DNA from: Candidatus Poseidoniaceae archaeon
GTDB taxonomy: Archaea > Thermoplasmatota > Poseidoniia > Poseidoniales > Poseidoniaceae
Assembly: GCA_013329295.1 (NCBI GenBank)
Contig: DUKP01000059.1
Coordinates: forward strand, 16,587-28,171
Direction of reading: 5' to 3'
DNA: 11,585 bases
Made by a program: the position numbers and the translations under genes. Below the pieces are notes generated by a model. The model worked only from the letters and a program-made list of their open reading frames with translations, was not told the origin of the DNA and did no database searches. Positions 1 to 7,545 of this stretch are shown here, in pieces; the stretch's first letter is position 1, and each line of letters starts with the position of its first letter.

Positions 1-450
1 GATTTATATAACCAATTATACCTAGGTAAATATTCCAAAAATAACCCTCGTTTCACGCCATTATTTCATTACGAGTGTTCCAATCGGAAAATTTTGAATT
101 ATCAATTATTATTCGACGGAGACCAAATCATTGGAGTATTAGGCATGAAGGTTGTAGACGAAGTTTCAACCACGCCGATTTTGGGTTATGATCATCATCA
201 CCCAAATGCAAATGTTCTGTACCGAATTATTACTGCCAAAATCACTAGAACCAGTTCAGATTGTAATTTCCACCGGCATGCGAGTTCCGGGGCAAATAAA
301 TTCAAGCAATTACGCGGCGGTGTGACAAATGAAGAATTCACCATGGTCAAGACATCACATTTATCTTGGTGGCGTCGTCTAAATTGGGGACTAATCCGTT
401 TTATGGCTCAAAAGATTGGTAGACCTTTAACCCACAAATTCGAAACCTAA
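1..450 (+). CDS. GNAT/BioF2-like acyltransferase, C-terminal part (5'-truncated by window)
   Basis: The reading frame is open from base 1 to a TAA at 448-450, so this is the last 149 codons of a gene that starts outside the window. The TTG at 94 is only an internal codon. The fragment reads like the C-terminal half of GNAT-fold proteins of the Acetyltransf_6/BioF2-like group. It has LYLGKYSKNNPRFTP near the start, a strand-rich stretch with GVLGM and the 'TTPILGYD' turn, then HRHASSGANKFKQLRGG, where family members usually carry 'SAGAxxFKRxRGA'. It ends with an 'HLSWWRRLNW' helix. Such enzymes move an acyl group from acyl-CoA or a similar donor onto an amine. The substrate cannot be read here, and no transmembrane segment is seen. 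It converges on the minus-strand gene ending at 507. The family is fairly secure from motif pattern, the function is not. Confidence 0.62.
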   Translation, partial: DLYNQLYLGKYSKNNPRFTPLFHYECSNRKILNYQLLFDGDQIIGVLGMKVVDEVSTTPILGYDHHHPNANVLYRIITAKITRTSSDCNFHRHASSGANKFKQLRGGVTNEEFTMVKTSHLSWWRRLNWGLIRFMAQKIGRPLTHKFET

Positions 451-456
451 TGATGC

Positions 457-462
457 TTTTTT
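457..462 (+). terminator. possible T-tract terminator for the acyltransferase gene
   Basis: A run of six T residues begins six bases after the stop codon at 448-450, in the 56-bp gap between two convergent genes. Archaeal RNA polymerase can terminate on short T-rich tracts without a hairpin, and no strong stem precedes this one. The call rests on position and base run only. The minus-strand gene ending at 507 shows no equally clear T-run of its own. Confidence 0.3.
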
Positions 463-506
463 GAAATTCAAATATGTCAACTTCTACAATTCTAAAATTC
501 AACTTT

Positions 507-1589
507 TTATTTTTTCACGAAGTTTTTCCATCGTTTCATATAATCGATAAATACAGGACTTAAGTCAACACTTGCCAAATGTTCTACACTAAATGGTGGT
601 CTTTGTGGTTGGTAATTTTCATCAATTAGATTCTGTGGCCAATCTGGATGTGCAATACCTACTCTGGCAACACCAACAATATCTGCGCCTTCATCCATCA
701 ACCATTGTGCTTCTTTTGTATCCCAAACCGCACCAGTAGAGATAAGTGGAAAATCTGCTGGTATTACATTGCTAAATCGTTTTGTTAGGCTTTCTTCATT
801 ACCATCTCCAACTTCTTCGAAAACATCCCAACATGAGATGTGTAGCATATCAATATCCATCTGGCACAAAGAAAGTGCAAGTTCAAGACTGTCTTCTAAG
901 TAAATTCCTGCCTTCTCAATAATCGGAGATATGCGTACAGTGATTAGAAAATTTTTGTTTGTGACTTTTCTAATGGATTTGATGATTTCTTTCAAAAACT
1001 TACTTCTCCCGTGGATATCACCACCCCATTCGTCATTTCTTCGATTGGTTTTTGCGCCCAAAAACTGGCATATTAGGTAGGAATGAGCACCATGAAGTTC
1101 AACTCCATCAAAGCCAGCTTTTTCACAGCGTAGTGCAGCATCTGTAAATGATTGAATCATTTCTTTTACCTCGGTTGAGGTCATTTCCCTAGTGTATTCT
1201 CCTTTCATATTTGGTTCAGTATTTTCACTTGCAGAAATAGGCTGAACACCGTTGATTTCTCTTGGAGCACGCATTCCACCATGAAATAATTGAACTAGAC
1301 TGATTGTTTCGTGGCTGTTTAGTAGTGTTGCTAATTTAGTTAATCCTGGAAGTTGGTGATCGCCCCAAACCCCCATTTCGCCTTCCCAGCCTCTGCCTGT
1401 TTCAGTTACATTTGCAGCAGCAGTAGTAGTAATTGCAAAGTTTCCTTTTGCTCTGCGAACTAGCCAGGTTATTTCTTCATCAGACAAAGTACCATCTTCA
1501 TTACTTTGTTTGTTAGTCATAGCTGCAAGCAAACTACGATTCTTCAAGACGAAACCTCGACCGATTTCTAATGAGTCAGTGGGTTTCAT
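507..1589 (-). CDS. NADH:flavin oxidoreductase, Old Yellow Enzyme family
   Basis: A 360-residue protein of normal length for the family, with a single TIM barrel carrying FMN. OYE enzymes use NAD(P)H to reduce activated C=C bonds of enones and similar electrophiles. Visible signatures, in order: LKNRSLLAAMT (about 15-25), the first flavin strand; LVQLFHGGMRA (98-108), with Gln100 and His103 near the flavin; GVELHGAHSYL (162-172), the active-site His166/His169 pair plus Tyr171, the likely proton donor; TNRRNDEWGG (181-190); and the FMN-phosphate segments ISTGA (283-287) and GADIVGVARVG (301-311). The His/His arrangement matches the bacterial YqjM/PETN-reductase style rather than yeast OYE1 (His/Asn). 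The ATG at 1589 is preceded by GGTGAT (1598-1593), a fair Shine-Dalgarno remnant. It lies 22 bp after the photolyase and is probably the last gene of the minus-strand operon. The physiological substrate is unknown. Confidence 0.9.
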   Translation of the reverse strand: MKPTDSLEIGRGFVLKNRSLLAAMTNKQSNEDGTLSDEEITWLVRRAKGNFAITTTAAANVTETGRGWEGEMGVWGDHQLPGLTKLATLLNSHETISLVQLFHGGMRAPREINGVQPISASENTEPNMKGEYTREMTSTEVKEMIQSFTDAALRCEKAGFDGVELHGAHSYLICQFLGAKTNRRNDEWGGDIHGRSKFLKEIIKSIRKVTNKNFLITVRISPIIEKAGIYLEDSLELALSLCQMDIDMLHISCWDVFEEVGDGNEESLTKRFSNVIPADFPLISTGAVWDTKEAQWLMDEGADIVGVARVGIAHPDWPQNLIDENYQPQRPPFSVEHLASVDLSPVFIDYMKRWKNFVKK

Positions 1590-1611
1590 GACATCACCGA
1601 GTAAGTCTCAA

Positions 1612-3156
1612 CTAATGAGTTAAACTCATCTGACTGGATGAATACTCTTGACTTTTATTCAATGCAGAAAGTATTTCTGTGAATGCTTTAATGTCTTGTT
1701 GCTTTTTTTCATCGCTACGTTTGGCAAGATTTCTAAGGGGCATTGCTAACCTTATGTTACCTTCAAATGATTCTTTATGCCGTTCAAGAAAAGCCCAATA
1801 TAGATTTGAAACCTTGCAATCTTTCTTTGGATTGAATTTACAATTTTTGCAAAAATCTGACATTTTATTGATGTATGGTGTTCCTGAAACATATGGTTTT
1901 GTCATCATTGCCGGGCCAAGAGAATATGTCCCCATACCCAATACGTTTGGCTCAACTACCCAATCATAAGCATCAATGAAAGCTTCGTGAAACCAAGTAG
2001 TTAATTCTCTTGGATTAATATCGAGTAAACTAGCAAAATTACTCAGAACCATCAATCTAGGTATATGATGAGTCCATCCTTCATCTAAGACTGATTCTAC
2101 AACCAAATCTAAGCAATTAAATCCACTTTTTGCCCCCCAAAACGCTTGAGGGAGAGGATTATTCTGATGCAAATAATTTGGTTGATCTAATCGTTTATCA
2201 AATACATCAAGAGTTCTAAAGCCGTCTGTTACATCATGGATATGCTTGACGTATTCTCGCCATATCATTTGTCGGAAAAATCCTTCAATGCTATTAATCG
2301 GTGCATTATTGGAGATAACTAATTCCACAATTTGTTGTGGTGAAAGTCGGTGAAGATTTACTGAAATCGCTAATTTAGAATGGAATAAATATCTACTTTT
2401 ACTACTCATTGCATCTTCATATTTTCCAAAATGCTGCAAATTTTTGATGGCCCAATCTAATGCTTGATGTTGCTGTTCGATACTTGTAGGAACTTTACTT
2501 AAATCACATTCACCGGGATGGTTTGAGAACTTCTGATTTACTAATTTCATCACAGATTCGTCTATCTCATCTATTGAGAATCGTAATTCTTCTTGAGTTT
2601 CTGGATTACCCTTCCATGGCATGCGATTATCAGCATCAAAACTATACTTGCCTCCTATTGGTTTTCCTTGTTCCATCAAAATACCGGTTTCTTTTCTCAC
2701 CCTTTGATAGAATTTATCCATTCTAAATGGTGGTTTAACTCCGACTGATTCGACAAACCACTCACGCTTTGTTAGCCACCCATTGTGTTCATGTCGTATC
2801 AAATTGCCAGTACTAAATAACGGTTCAAGTTCAATTCTCATACTTCTTTCTGCAGGAATTACAACATTAATCGGACCTAAATCATTTGACACTTTAAACA
2901 GTAAATCATGATAGTTCCCTGAAGTGTAAAGATACTTTATCGGATGTCCAAGTTCTTGTGCTTCTTTAGAAAAATGTCTCATATTAGACAATAATAATGC
3001 CAATTTCTGTTTGTGAAAATTAAGTGATTTACCTTTGGCTTCAGACTCAATGAAAATCAAACCGGTACTAGTTCTATCCCCCTTAGACCAAGGAAAAATA
3101 TCATGGTTAAGTTGATCATAACATACGAAATACCAATCTATCTCTTCGTCAACCAT
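1612..3156 (-). CDS. iron-sulfur photolyase/cryptochrome (PhrB/CryB type, probable (6-4) photolyase)
   Basis: A 514-residue member of the deoxyribodipyrimidine photolyase-related (FeS-BCP) group, which carries FAD and a [4Fe-4S] cluster. The characterised relative PhrB of Agrobacterium repairs UV (6-4) photoproducts in DNA with blue light. An N-terminal Rossmann-like antenna domain covers about 1-130. The helical FAD domain follows, with FFRQMIWREYVKHI (293-306), WTHHIPRLMVLSNFA (361-375), the paired histidines 363-364, and AYDWVVEPNVLGMGTY (396-411). Four cysteines fit the cluster: Cys348, Cys436, Cys439 (FCKNC) and Cys447. The last spacing is a few residues shorter than I recall for PhrB. 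A YWAFLERH tail motif (453-460) is also typical. The ATG at 3156 leaves 41 bp after the upstream EF-hand gene. Repair versus pure light sensing cannot be separated from sequence alone, but all cluster ligands are intact. Confidence 0.92.
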   Translation of the reverse strand: MVDEEIDWYFVCYDQLNHDIFPWSKGDRTSTGLIFIESEAKGKSLNFHKQKLALLLSNMRHFSKEAQELGHPIKYLYTSGNYHDLLFKVSNDLGPINVVIPAERSMRIELEPLFSTGNLIRHEHNGWLTKREWFVESVGVKPPFRMDKFYQRVRKETGILMEQGKPIGGKYSFDADNRMPWKGNPETQEELRFSIDEIDESVMKLVNQKFSNHPGECDLSKVPTSIEQQHQALDWAIKNLQHFGKYEDAMSSKSRYLFHSKLAISVNLHRLSPQQIVELVISNNAPINSIEGFFRQMIWREYVKHIHDVTDGFRTLDVFDKRLDQPNYLHQNNPLPQAFWGAKSGFNCLDLVVESVLDEGWTHHIPRLMVLSNFASLLDINPRELTTWFHEAFIDAYDWVVEPNVLGMGTYSLGPAMMTKPYVSGTPYINKMSDFCKNCKFNPKKDCKVSNLYWAFLERHKESFEGNIRLAMPLRNLAKRSDEKKQQDIKAFTEILSALNKSQEYSSSQMSLTH

Positions 3157-3197
3157 GTTGTAAACAAACTATTAGAGAACATAAACCCCTGTTTTGA

Positions 3198-4448
3198 TTA
3201 CAGATTTTGAAGTCTTGAATCGTCAACCCATTCATCCCAACTAGAATCGAATCCAACGTAATGAATTAGATAATTATCGCCTTTGACTTCGCGAATTAAT
3301 CCATCCCACCAACTACCTTTCCATTCTACTTTTACCTGCTGTCCTGCAGCATAATCAGATTTGTTAAATGGGTGGTCTTGTGGTCTAATTTCCCAACCTG
3401 TAGGGCCTACAATGTAAATCGTATTATTTGTCTCAACTCTAGCAGTTGCTCTATTATCATAAGTCATGCTCAAAATAGCAGATGTCTTTACTTCAGTATC
3501 GCCCAATTTGGGATGCCCATGTACAAATCCATGTAATGAGTCACCGATTATTTTTGCATTTTGAATGATTACTTCAGATTTAGCTTCAAAGGGTTGAACC
3601 ATTATTTTTGCAAGATCCTTATAGTTCAATTCTGAATCCATTGAAATTCCCATTTCGTTAAACATTTCTTGAGCTTCAGAAACGTCTAATGGATCACCCA
3701 TCTGTGTTAAAATTTCGAATAATTTGCTAGCATGAATAGTTCCTGAATTATTTTCGTCAAATACCTTAAACGAATCAATCAATTCTTGTTCTTCTTTCGA
3801 GATTTGTTCAACATAGGCTTGAGTCGCTTCTGAATCTGGTTGTTTAGCAATTCTTGAAGGAGGTACTCCAGACTCAACATCACCATCATCGAAGTGTATC
3901 ATATAGGTGTGGTGTGGTTGTACTTCAGCGATTTTACCTGGGAAATAAGTGCCATAGTTTTTCCAGTTAACTAATACTCTGTCTCCCTTGTTCAATGCAT
4001 CATCCGCACGGCGAATATTTCTTGGCCCATCTCCAATAAGCAAACCTTGCTTTGATTCTACACCACTACTCTTTGGTACATCTACATCATAACTTCCATC
4101 ATCATTTATCTTAGTAACAGTACATCTATCTAGCCATCGTTCATTTGTCGGACTGAAGTATTCGACATGCGTACCAACTTCTAATTCAGGAATTATTGGT
4201 GATTGTATCATTTCTTCGACTTGAACACTAGTCTGATTTTTGTTAACCATCCCTAAGCGTTCCAATGCAGTTATTACTGCATTTGTAACTGCATCAACAT
4301 CATTGTTAATTACTGTATTATGAACAACATCTCCACCAACTACTGAATCTTGCATATTCAAAGTCTGACTAGCCTTTGGAGGTGCAGGAATCCATTCGGA
4401 ACCACTCCACATAAATTTACCATCGGGACTGTAAATAGGTTCTGACAT
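3198..4448 (-). CDS. multidomain protein: Tudor-like repeats, calmodulin-like EF-hand pair, C-terminal chromo-barrel/Tudor-knot
   Basis: From the first ATG (4448) this is 416 residues with no signal peptide or membrane helix, so probably cytosolic. The frame runs upstream to a TTG at 4502, but that start would overlap the RND gene, and MSEPIYSPDGK looks like a natural N terminus. Parts in order: a DGKFMWSGSEW motif (10-19), similar to short WxGxxW modules; a QDSVVGGDV segment (33-41); two Tudor/agenet-like barrels (about 89-147 and 154-200, the latter with GDRVLVNWK and MIHFDDGD); an EF-hand pair (217-285), whose first loop runs from Asp231 to position 12, which is Lys242 instead of Glu, while the second loop is degenerate; an unrecognised beta-rich region (291-350) with GFVHGHPKLGD; and a C-terminal barrel (367-416) ending in YLIHYVGFDSSWDEWV, which strongly resembles the chromo-barrel of MOF/MRG15. 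The likely role is ligand or peptide binding. No enzyme motif is seen, and function is unknown. Confidence 0.85.
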   Translation of the reverse strand: MSEPIYSPDGKFMWSGSEWIPAPPKASQTLNMQDSVVGGDVVHNTVINNDVDAVTNAVITALERLGMVNKNQTSVQVEEMIQSPIIPELEVGTHVEYFSPTNERWLDRCTVTKINDDGSYDVDVPKSSGVESKQGLLIGDGPRNIRRADDALNKGDRVLVNWKNYGTYFPGKIAEVQPHHTYMIHFDDGDVESGVPPSRIAKQPDSEATQAYVEQISKEEQELIDSFKVFDENNSGTIHASKLFEILTQMGDPLDVSEAQEMFNEMGISMDSELNYKDLAKIMVQPFEAKSEVIIQNAKIIGDSLHGFVHGHPKLGDTEVKTSAILSMTYDNRATARVETNNTIYIVGPTGWEIRPQDHPFNKSDYAAGQQVKVEWKGSWWDGLIREVKGDNYLIHYVGFDSSWDEWVDDSRLQNL

Positions 4449-4491
4449 AAATAGTCTAAATCGATTAATTAAAAAGAGATTTTGAAGAAAA

Positions 4492-6888
4492 TCAATCTTC
4501 AATTAAATCGTCTTTGTTATTGTTCTTCTTTACTGGAAATAACTTATCCATCCATTTTGGCGACCACCAATTTGCCTTGCCCATAAGCCTCATTGTTGCT
4601 GGGACTACTAGCGCCCTAACTATTGTTGCATCTAGAAGAATTGCCAATGCTAAACCAAATCCTATTTGCTTTAGTATTACTACTGAAGATAATCCAAATG
4701 CACTGAATACGACTACCATAATAGCTGCAGCACCAGTAATCAAACGGCCTGTTTTCTGAAGTCCATTTGCGACTGCAAGTGTATTATCTCCTGTACGCTC
4801 CCATTCTTCATGAATTCTAGAAAGCATCAAAACTTCATAGTCCATTGATAAACCAAATACAATACAAAATAGAATTATTGGATTTGTTGTTTCAATTGGT
4901 TGGGGTGTAAAGTTTAGTAATTCAGCTCCATTACCCCATTGGAAAACAAATACCAGCATACCAAATGACGCTGAAACAGATAAAATATTCATTATAATCG
5001 CCTTAATTGGAATTATTACACTTCTAACTTGAATAAATATGAGTAGAATGGTTGCGACTAGAATAAATGTTATCGCAATCGGAAGATTATCGATAATCGC
5101 ATCAAGAACATCTAAACTGTATGCTGCAAACCCGGCAACCATTAGAACTCCATCATCTCCAGTGTTTAATTCTGATAGTAATTCTCCTCTTTCTGACCTA
5201 ACGTCCGATACAAAATCCCTGCTGCTTTCTCCAGTGATAGTTCCTGTCAGTGAAAATATGACAAAAGTAACATTTTCAGAGATAAATTGGTCTCTAAGAT
5301 ATTCTCGGCTAGCAATAGTATCATTATCTAAAAATTCATCAGGAGTTTGCCAAAACTGGAGTACTTCTGATTCACTCATATTTTCACTAGGCAACGCAAA
5401 TCCTGAAGCATTAATTACTCGATCATCATCTAAATAATTCTTCATCCAACGATACATTGTAACCAGATTATTTTCTTCAAGAGGGTCTTCTCCATCAAAG
5501 TCGATTACAATCATTGCTCGATTAACTGCACCTTCTGGCCATTTTTCATCTATTAACTCAAAGCCTATTCTGGTTTCATCATCAGGAGGTAATGCATCTC
5601 TTGAAGCAATAGAAAAATCAGCCTGTAAAAATGGTAAACCCGCACCTAATAGAATGACGAGTGTAGGAATCAATACGGCCCATGGACGTTTCATTACAAA
5701 ATTAGCAATCCTTGCCCATGCTCCGTCTTCTTTCTCTCCTTCAGTAGAAAATGCAAATTTGATTTTATTAGGAATTCTAAACGGCTTTTTTCTTATCGGC
5801 AACTTCAACAAAAATACATCTTTATCTAATTTTGTTCCTAAAATGACCAAGATTGCTGGTAACACAATAATAGAGAATAGCATGGCTATGCTCACTGCTA
5901 ATGTTCCTCCAATTCCTAAACTTGGAAGTCCAGTATTTTCGAAGAAAAGCATACCCATTAAGCCAATTGCAACAGTTATTCCGCTGAAAAATACTGCTTT
6001 ACCAGCTGTTGCAACTGTCATTGCAATTGAAGTTCGAGAATCTCTGCCATGACCCAATTCCTCTCTGAATCTGTATACCATAAAGAGGGAATAATCAACC
6101 GATACTCCTATTCCTATCAGTGTAATTATGTTAAGCGCATATTGGGTTACATCGGTGATATTGGAAAGCCAAATGGTCACACCCATGGCTGAAATGACCG
6201 TCAGCATAGCAACTCCAATAGGTAATATTGCAGCAACTATAGTGCCAAAAACTATGCCTAATATAATCAGTGACAAAGGCCCTGAAATTAGTTCTGCTTT
6301 GATTAAATCATCTTGAATTCTAGAATCAAAAATAACATCGATTGCTAAATCTCCTGTACGCCATGAATTAAATTCAGAATCTACATCAATATTTTCCCAG
6401 TTTTCATCATAAATTGCCTTTGCTTCTTTCCGTTCTATAGAAATTTTCACTTTGTTTTTAGCCCAAAAACCATCTTCATCTTGGTAGACAAAATTGTCTC
6501 GTTTTTCTCCAGAAGTTTCCCAAGAGTACTGTATTGTGACATCATCCATAACTGCAAAGTCGGCTAAAGCAGAAATCACCGCTGCTCGCCATTCTGGAGA
6601 AGAATCGTTTAGATTCGGATGGTTAATCAATAGAATGAAGTTCTCTGACTTGTTTCCTTCATCTTCAGATGCAAAAGCACTCTTTTGCAAGTCCCCTGCC
6701 TCAACAGATTCTAGATCTCCCTCGCCCCAAGATTCTGCCCAGTTTGGCCCCATAGAAATTAGAGAACCTAACATCAAACAAGACAAAATTCCGATAATTA
6801 GAACTTTTTTATGGTGGTCATGGACTGCTTCTCCTAATTTGTAAAATGCTCTACCTTCAAGCATTTTTGGGTCTGTAGACCACTCCAT
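4492..6888 (-). CDS. MmpL-type RND superfamily exporter
   Basis: A 798-residue, 12-helix membrane protein with the internal duplication of RND transporters. TM1 is about 28-48, TM2-6 about 198-352, TM7 about 402-420, and TM8-12 about 601-763. Large extracytoplasmic loops lie between TM1 and TM2 (about 49-197) and between TM7 and TM8 (about 422-600). Each half carries the Asp-Tyr pair of the MmpL proton relay: GVSVDYSLFMVYRFREEL (Asp265-Tyr266) and FGLSMDYEVLMLSR (Asp683-Tyr684). TAGKAVFFSGITVAIGL (294-310) is a classic MMPL/SSD-type segment. MmpL and HpnN relatives export lipids or hydrophobic compounds using the proton gradient. In a cell with one membrane it would act without periplasmic or outer-membrane partners, and none is encoded nearby. 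It heads the minus-strand gene run; the next gene begins 43 bp downstream. The ATG at 6888 faces the divergent promoter. The cargo is not predictable from sequence. Confidence 0.92.
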   Translation of the reverse strand: MEWSTDPKMLEGRAFYKLGEAVHDHHKKVLIIGILSCLMLGSLISMGPNWAESWGEGDLESVEAGDLQKSAFASEDEGNKSENFILLINHPNLNDSSPEWRAAVISALADFAVMDDVTIQYSWETSGEKRDNFVYQDEDGFWAKNKVKISIERKEAKAIYDENWENIDVDSEFNSWRTGDLAIDVIFDSRIQDDLIKAELISGPLSLIILGIVFGTIVAAILPIGVAMLTVISAMGVTIWLSNITDVTQYALNIITLIGIGVSVDYSLFMVYRFREELGHGRDSRTSIAMTVATAGKAVFFSGITVAIGLMGMLFFENTGLPSLGIGGTLAVSIAMLFSIIVLPAILVILGTKLDKDVFLLKLPIRKKPFRIPNKIKFAFSTEGEKEDGAWARIANFVMKRPWAVLIPTLVILLGAGLPFLQADFSIASRDALPPDDETRIGFELIDEKWPEGAVNRAMIVIDFDGEDPLEENNLVTMYRWMKNYLDDDRVINASGFALPSENMSESEVLQFWQTPDEFLDNDTIASREYLRDQFISENVTFVIFSLTGTITGESSRDFVSDVRSERGELLSELNTGDDGVLMVAGFAAYSLDVLDAIIDNLPIAITFILVATILLIFIQVRSVIIPIKAIIMNILSVSASFGMLVFVFQWGNGAELLNFTPQPIETTNPIILFCIVFGLSMDYEVLMLSRIHEEWERTGDNTLAVANGLQKTGRLITGAAAIMVVVFSAFGLSSVVILKQIGFGLALAILLDATIVRALVVPATMRLMGKANWWSPKWMDKLFPVKKNNNKDDLIED

Positions 6889-6930
6889 GTTGCTCGGGGT
6901 TAGAATTCCATATTTGAACTGATGTTTTCC

Positions 6931-6947
6931 AACTAAAATTTTTAGTT
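6931..6947. promoter_or_regulatory. perfect palindrome at the centre of the divergent promoter region
   Basis: AACTAAAA-T-TTTTAGTT has 8-bp arms with a single central base at 6939. The gap between the two divergent start codons is 6889-6990, so its midpoint coincides with the palindrome centre. The element is AT-rich and could be a symmetric operator or a shared BRE/TATA region serving both directions. It lies about 43 bp from each start codon, which would leave 5' leaders of roughly 15-20 nt if it acted as the TATA element. No second copy is visible in the window. Confidence 0.45.
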
Positions 6948-6990
6948 TAGAATACGAGATTTGATAACTTAAATCAATTACAGGTTTTTC

Positions 6991-7509
6991 ATGGCAAGAG
7001 CATTGTTAGGCGGTGGTTGTTTTTGGTGCACAGAAGGGGCATTTAAACGAATGAAAGGTGTAATTTCTGCATTACCAGCATATGCTGGTGGAGAAATGGT
7101 AAATCCAGATTATCGCTCTGTATGCGATGGAATTACAGGACATGCAGAAATTGTTGAAGTAAAATTTGATGAATCTGTTATATCATTTGATACAATTCTA
7201 GATGTTTTTTTCACAGTTCATGACCCTACTCAACTGAACCGCCAAGGCAATGATATTGGCACACAATACCGTAGTTGTATAATGCCGATAAATCCAAATC
7301 AGCTTGAAATCGCTGAGCAAAAAATTGCTGAAATGCAACCTGTTTTTGACAATAAGATTGTTACTACAATTGAGGAACCTATTAACTTCACAATCGCTGA
7401 AGATTATCATCATGATTATTATGCTAGAAATCCAAATCAAGGCTACTGTATGGCTGTTGTTGGTCCGAAAATCGCCAAGATAAGGCAAAAATTTGCTCAT
7501 CTACATTAG
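6991..7509 (+). CDS. msrA: peptide methionine (S)-S-oxide reductase MsrA
   Basis: A 172-residue enzyme, close to the minimal length of the family, that reduces the S epimer of methionine sulfoxide in proteins and free methionine with electrons from thioredoxin. The active-site signature GGGCFWCTEG (7-16) places the nucleophilic Cys10 and the conserved Glu15. GNDIGTQYRS (86-95) and the EDYHHDYYARNP segment (137-148) line the substrate pocket. Cys153 in QGYCMAV near the C terminus fits a resolving cysteine; Cys13 and Cys45 are further thiols. There is no signal peptide, so it is cytosolic. The start ATG directly precedes the first conserved strand (ARALLGGGCFW), so no earlier start is needed, and only a weak AGG lies upstream. 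It is divergent from the RND-led operon and is followed 36 bp later by the P5C dehydrogenase gene, probably in one transcript. No msrB or fused MsrB domain is in the window. Confidence 0.96.
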   Translation: MARALLGGGCFWCTEGAFKRMKGVISALPAYAGGEMVNPDYRSVCDGITGHAEIVEVKFDESVISFDTILDVFFTVHDPTQLNRQGNDIGTQYRSCIMPINPNQLEIAEQKIAEMQPVFDNKIVTTIEEPINFTIAEDYHHDYYARNPNQGYCMAVVGPKIAKIRQKFAHLH

Positions 7510-7545
7510 GGTGAAATTCAATAGACGGCTATTACAGGGCGGTAC

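Noticed and set aside
94..450. A separate short gene starting at the TTG at 94
   Set aside because: The frame is open back to base 1 and the upstream residues (LYLGKYSKNNPRFTP) belong to the same acyltransferase family pattern, so 94 is internal.
4449..4502. 18-codon N-terminal extension of the EF-hand/Tudor protein starting at 4502
   Set aside because: The start codon there is TTG, it overlaps the end of the RND gene, and the added residues are a short hydrophobic string unlike the clean MSEPIYSPDGK start at 4448.
5039..6844. Several plus-strand open frames of 60-130 codons inside the RND gene
   Set aside because: They are antisense shadows of a gene with intact RND motifs and full length.
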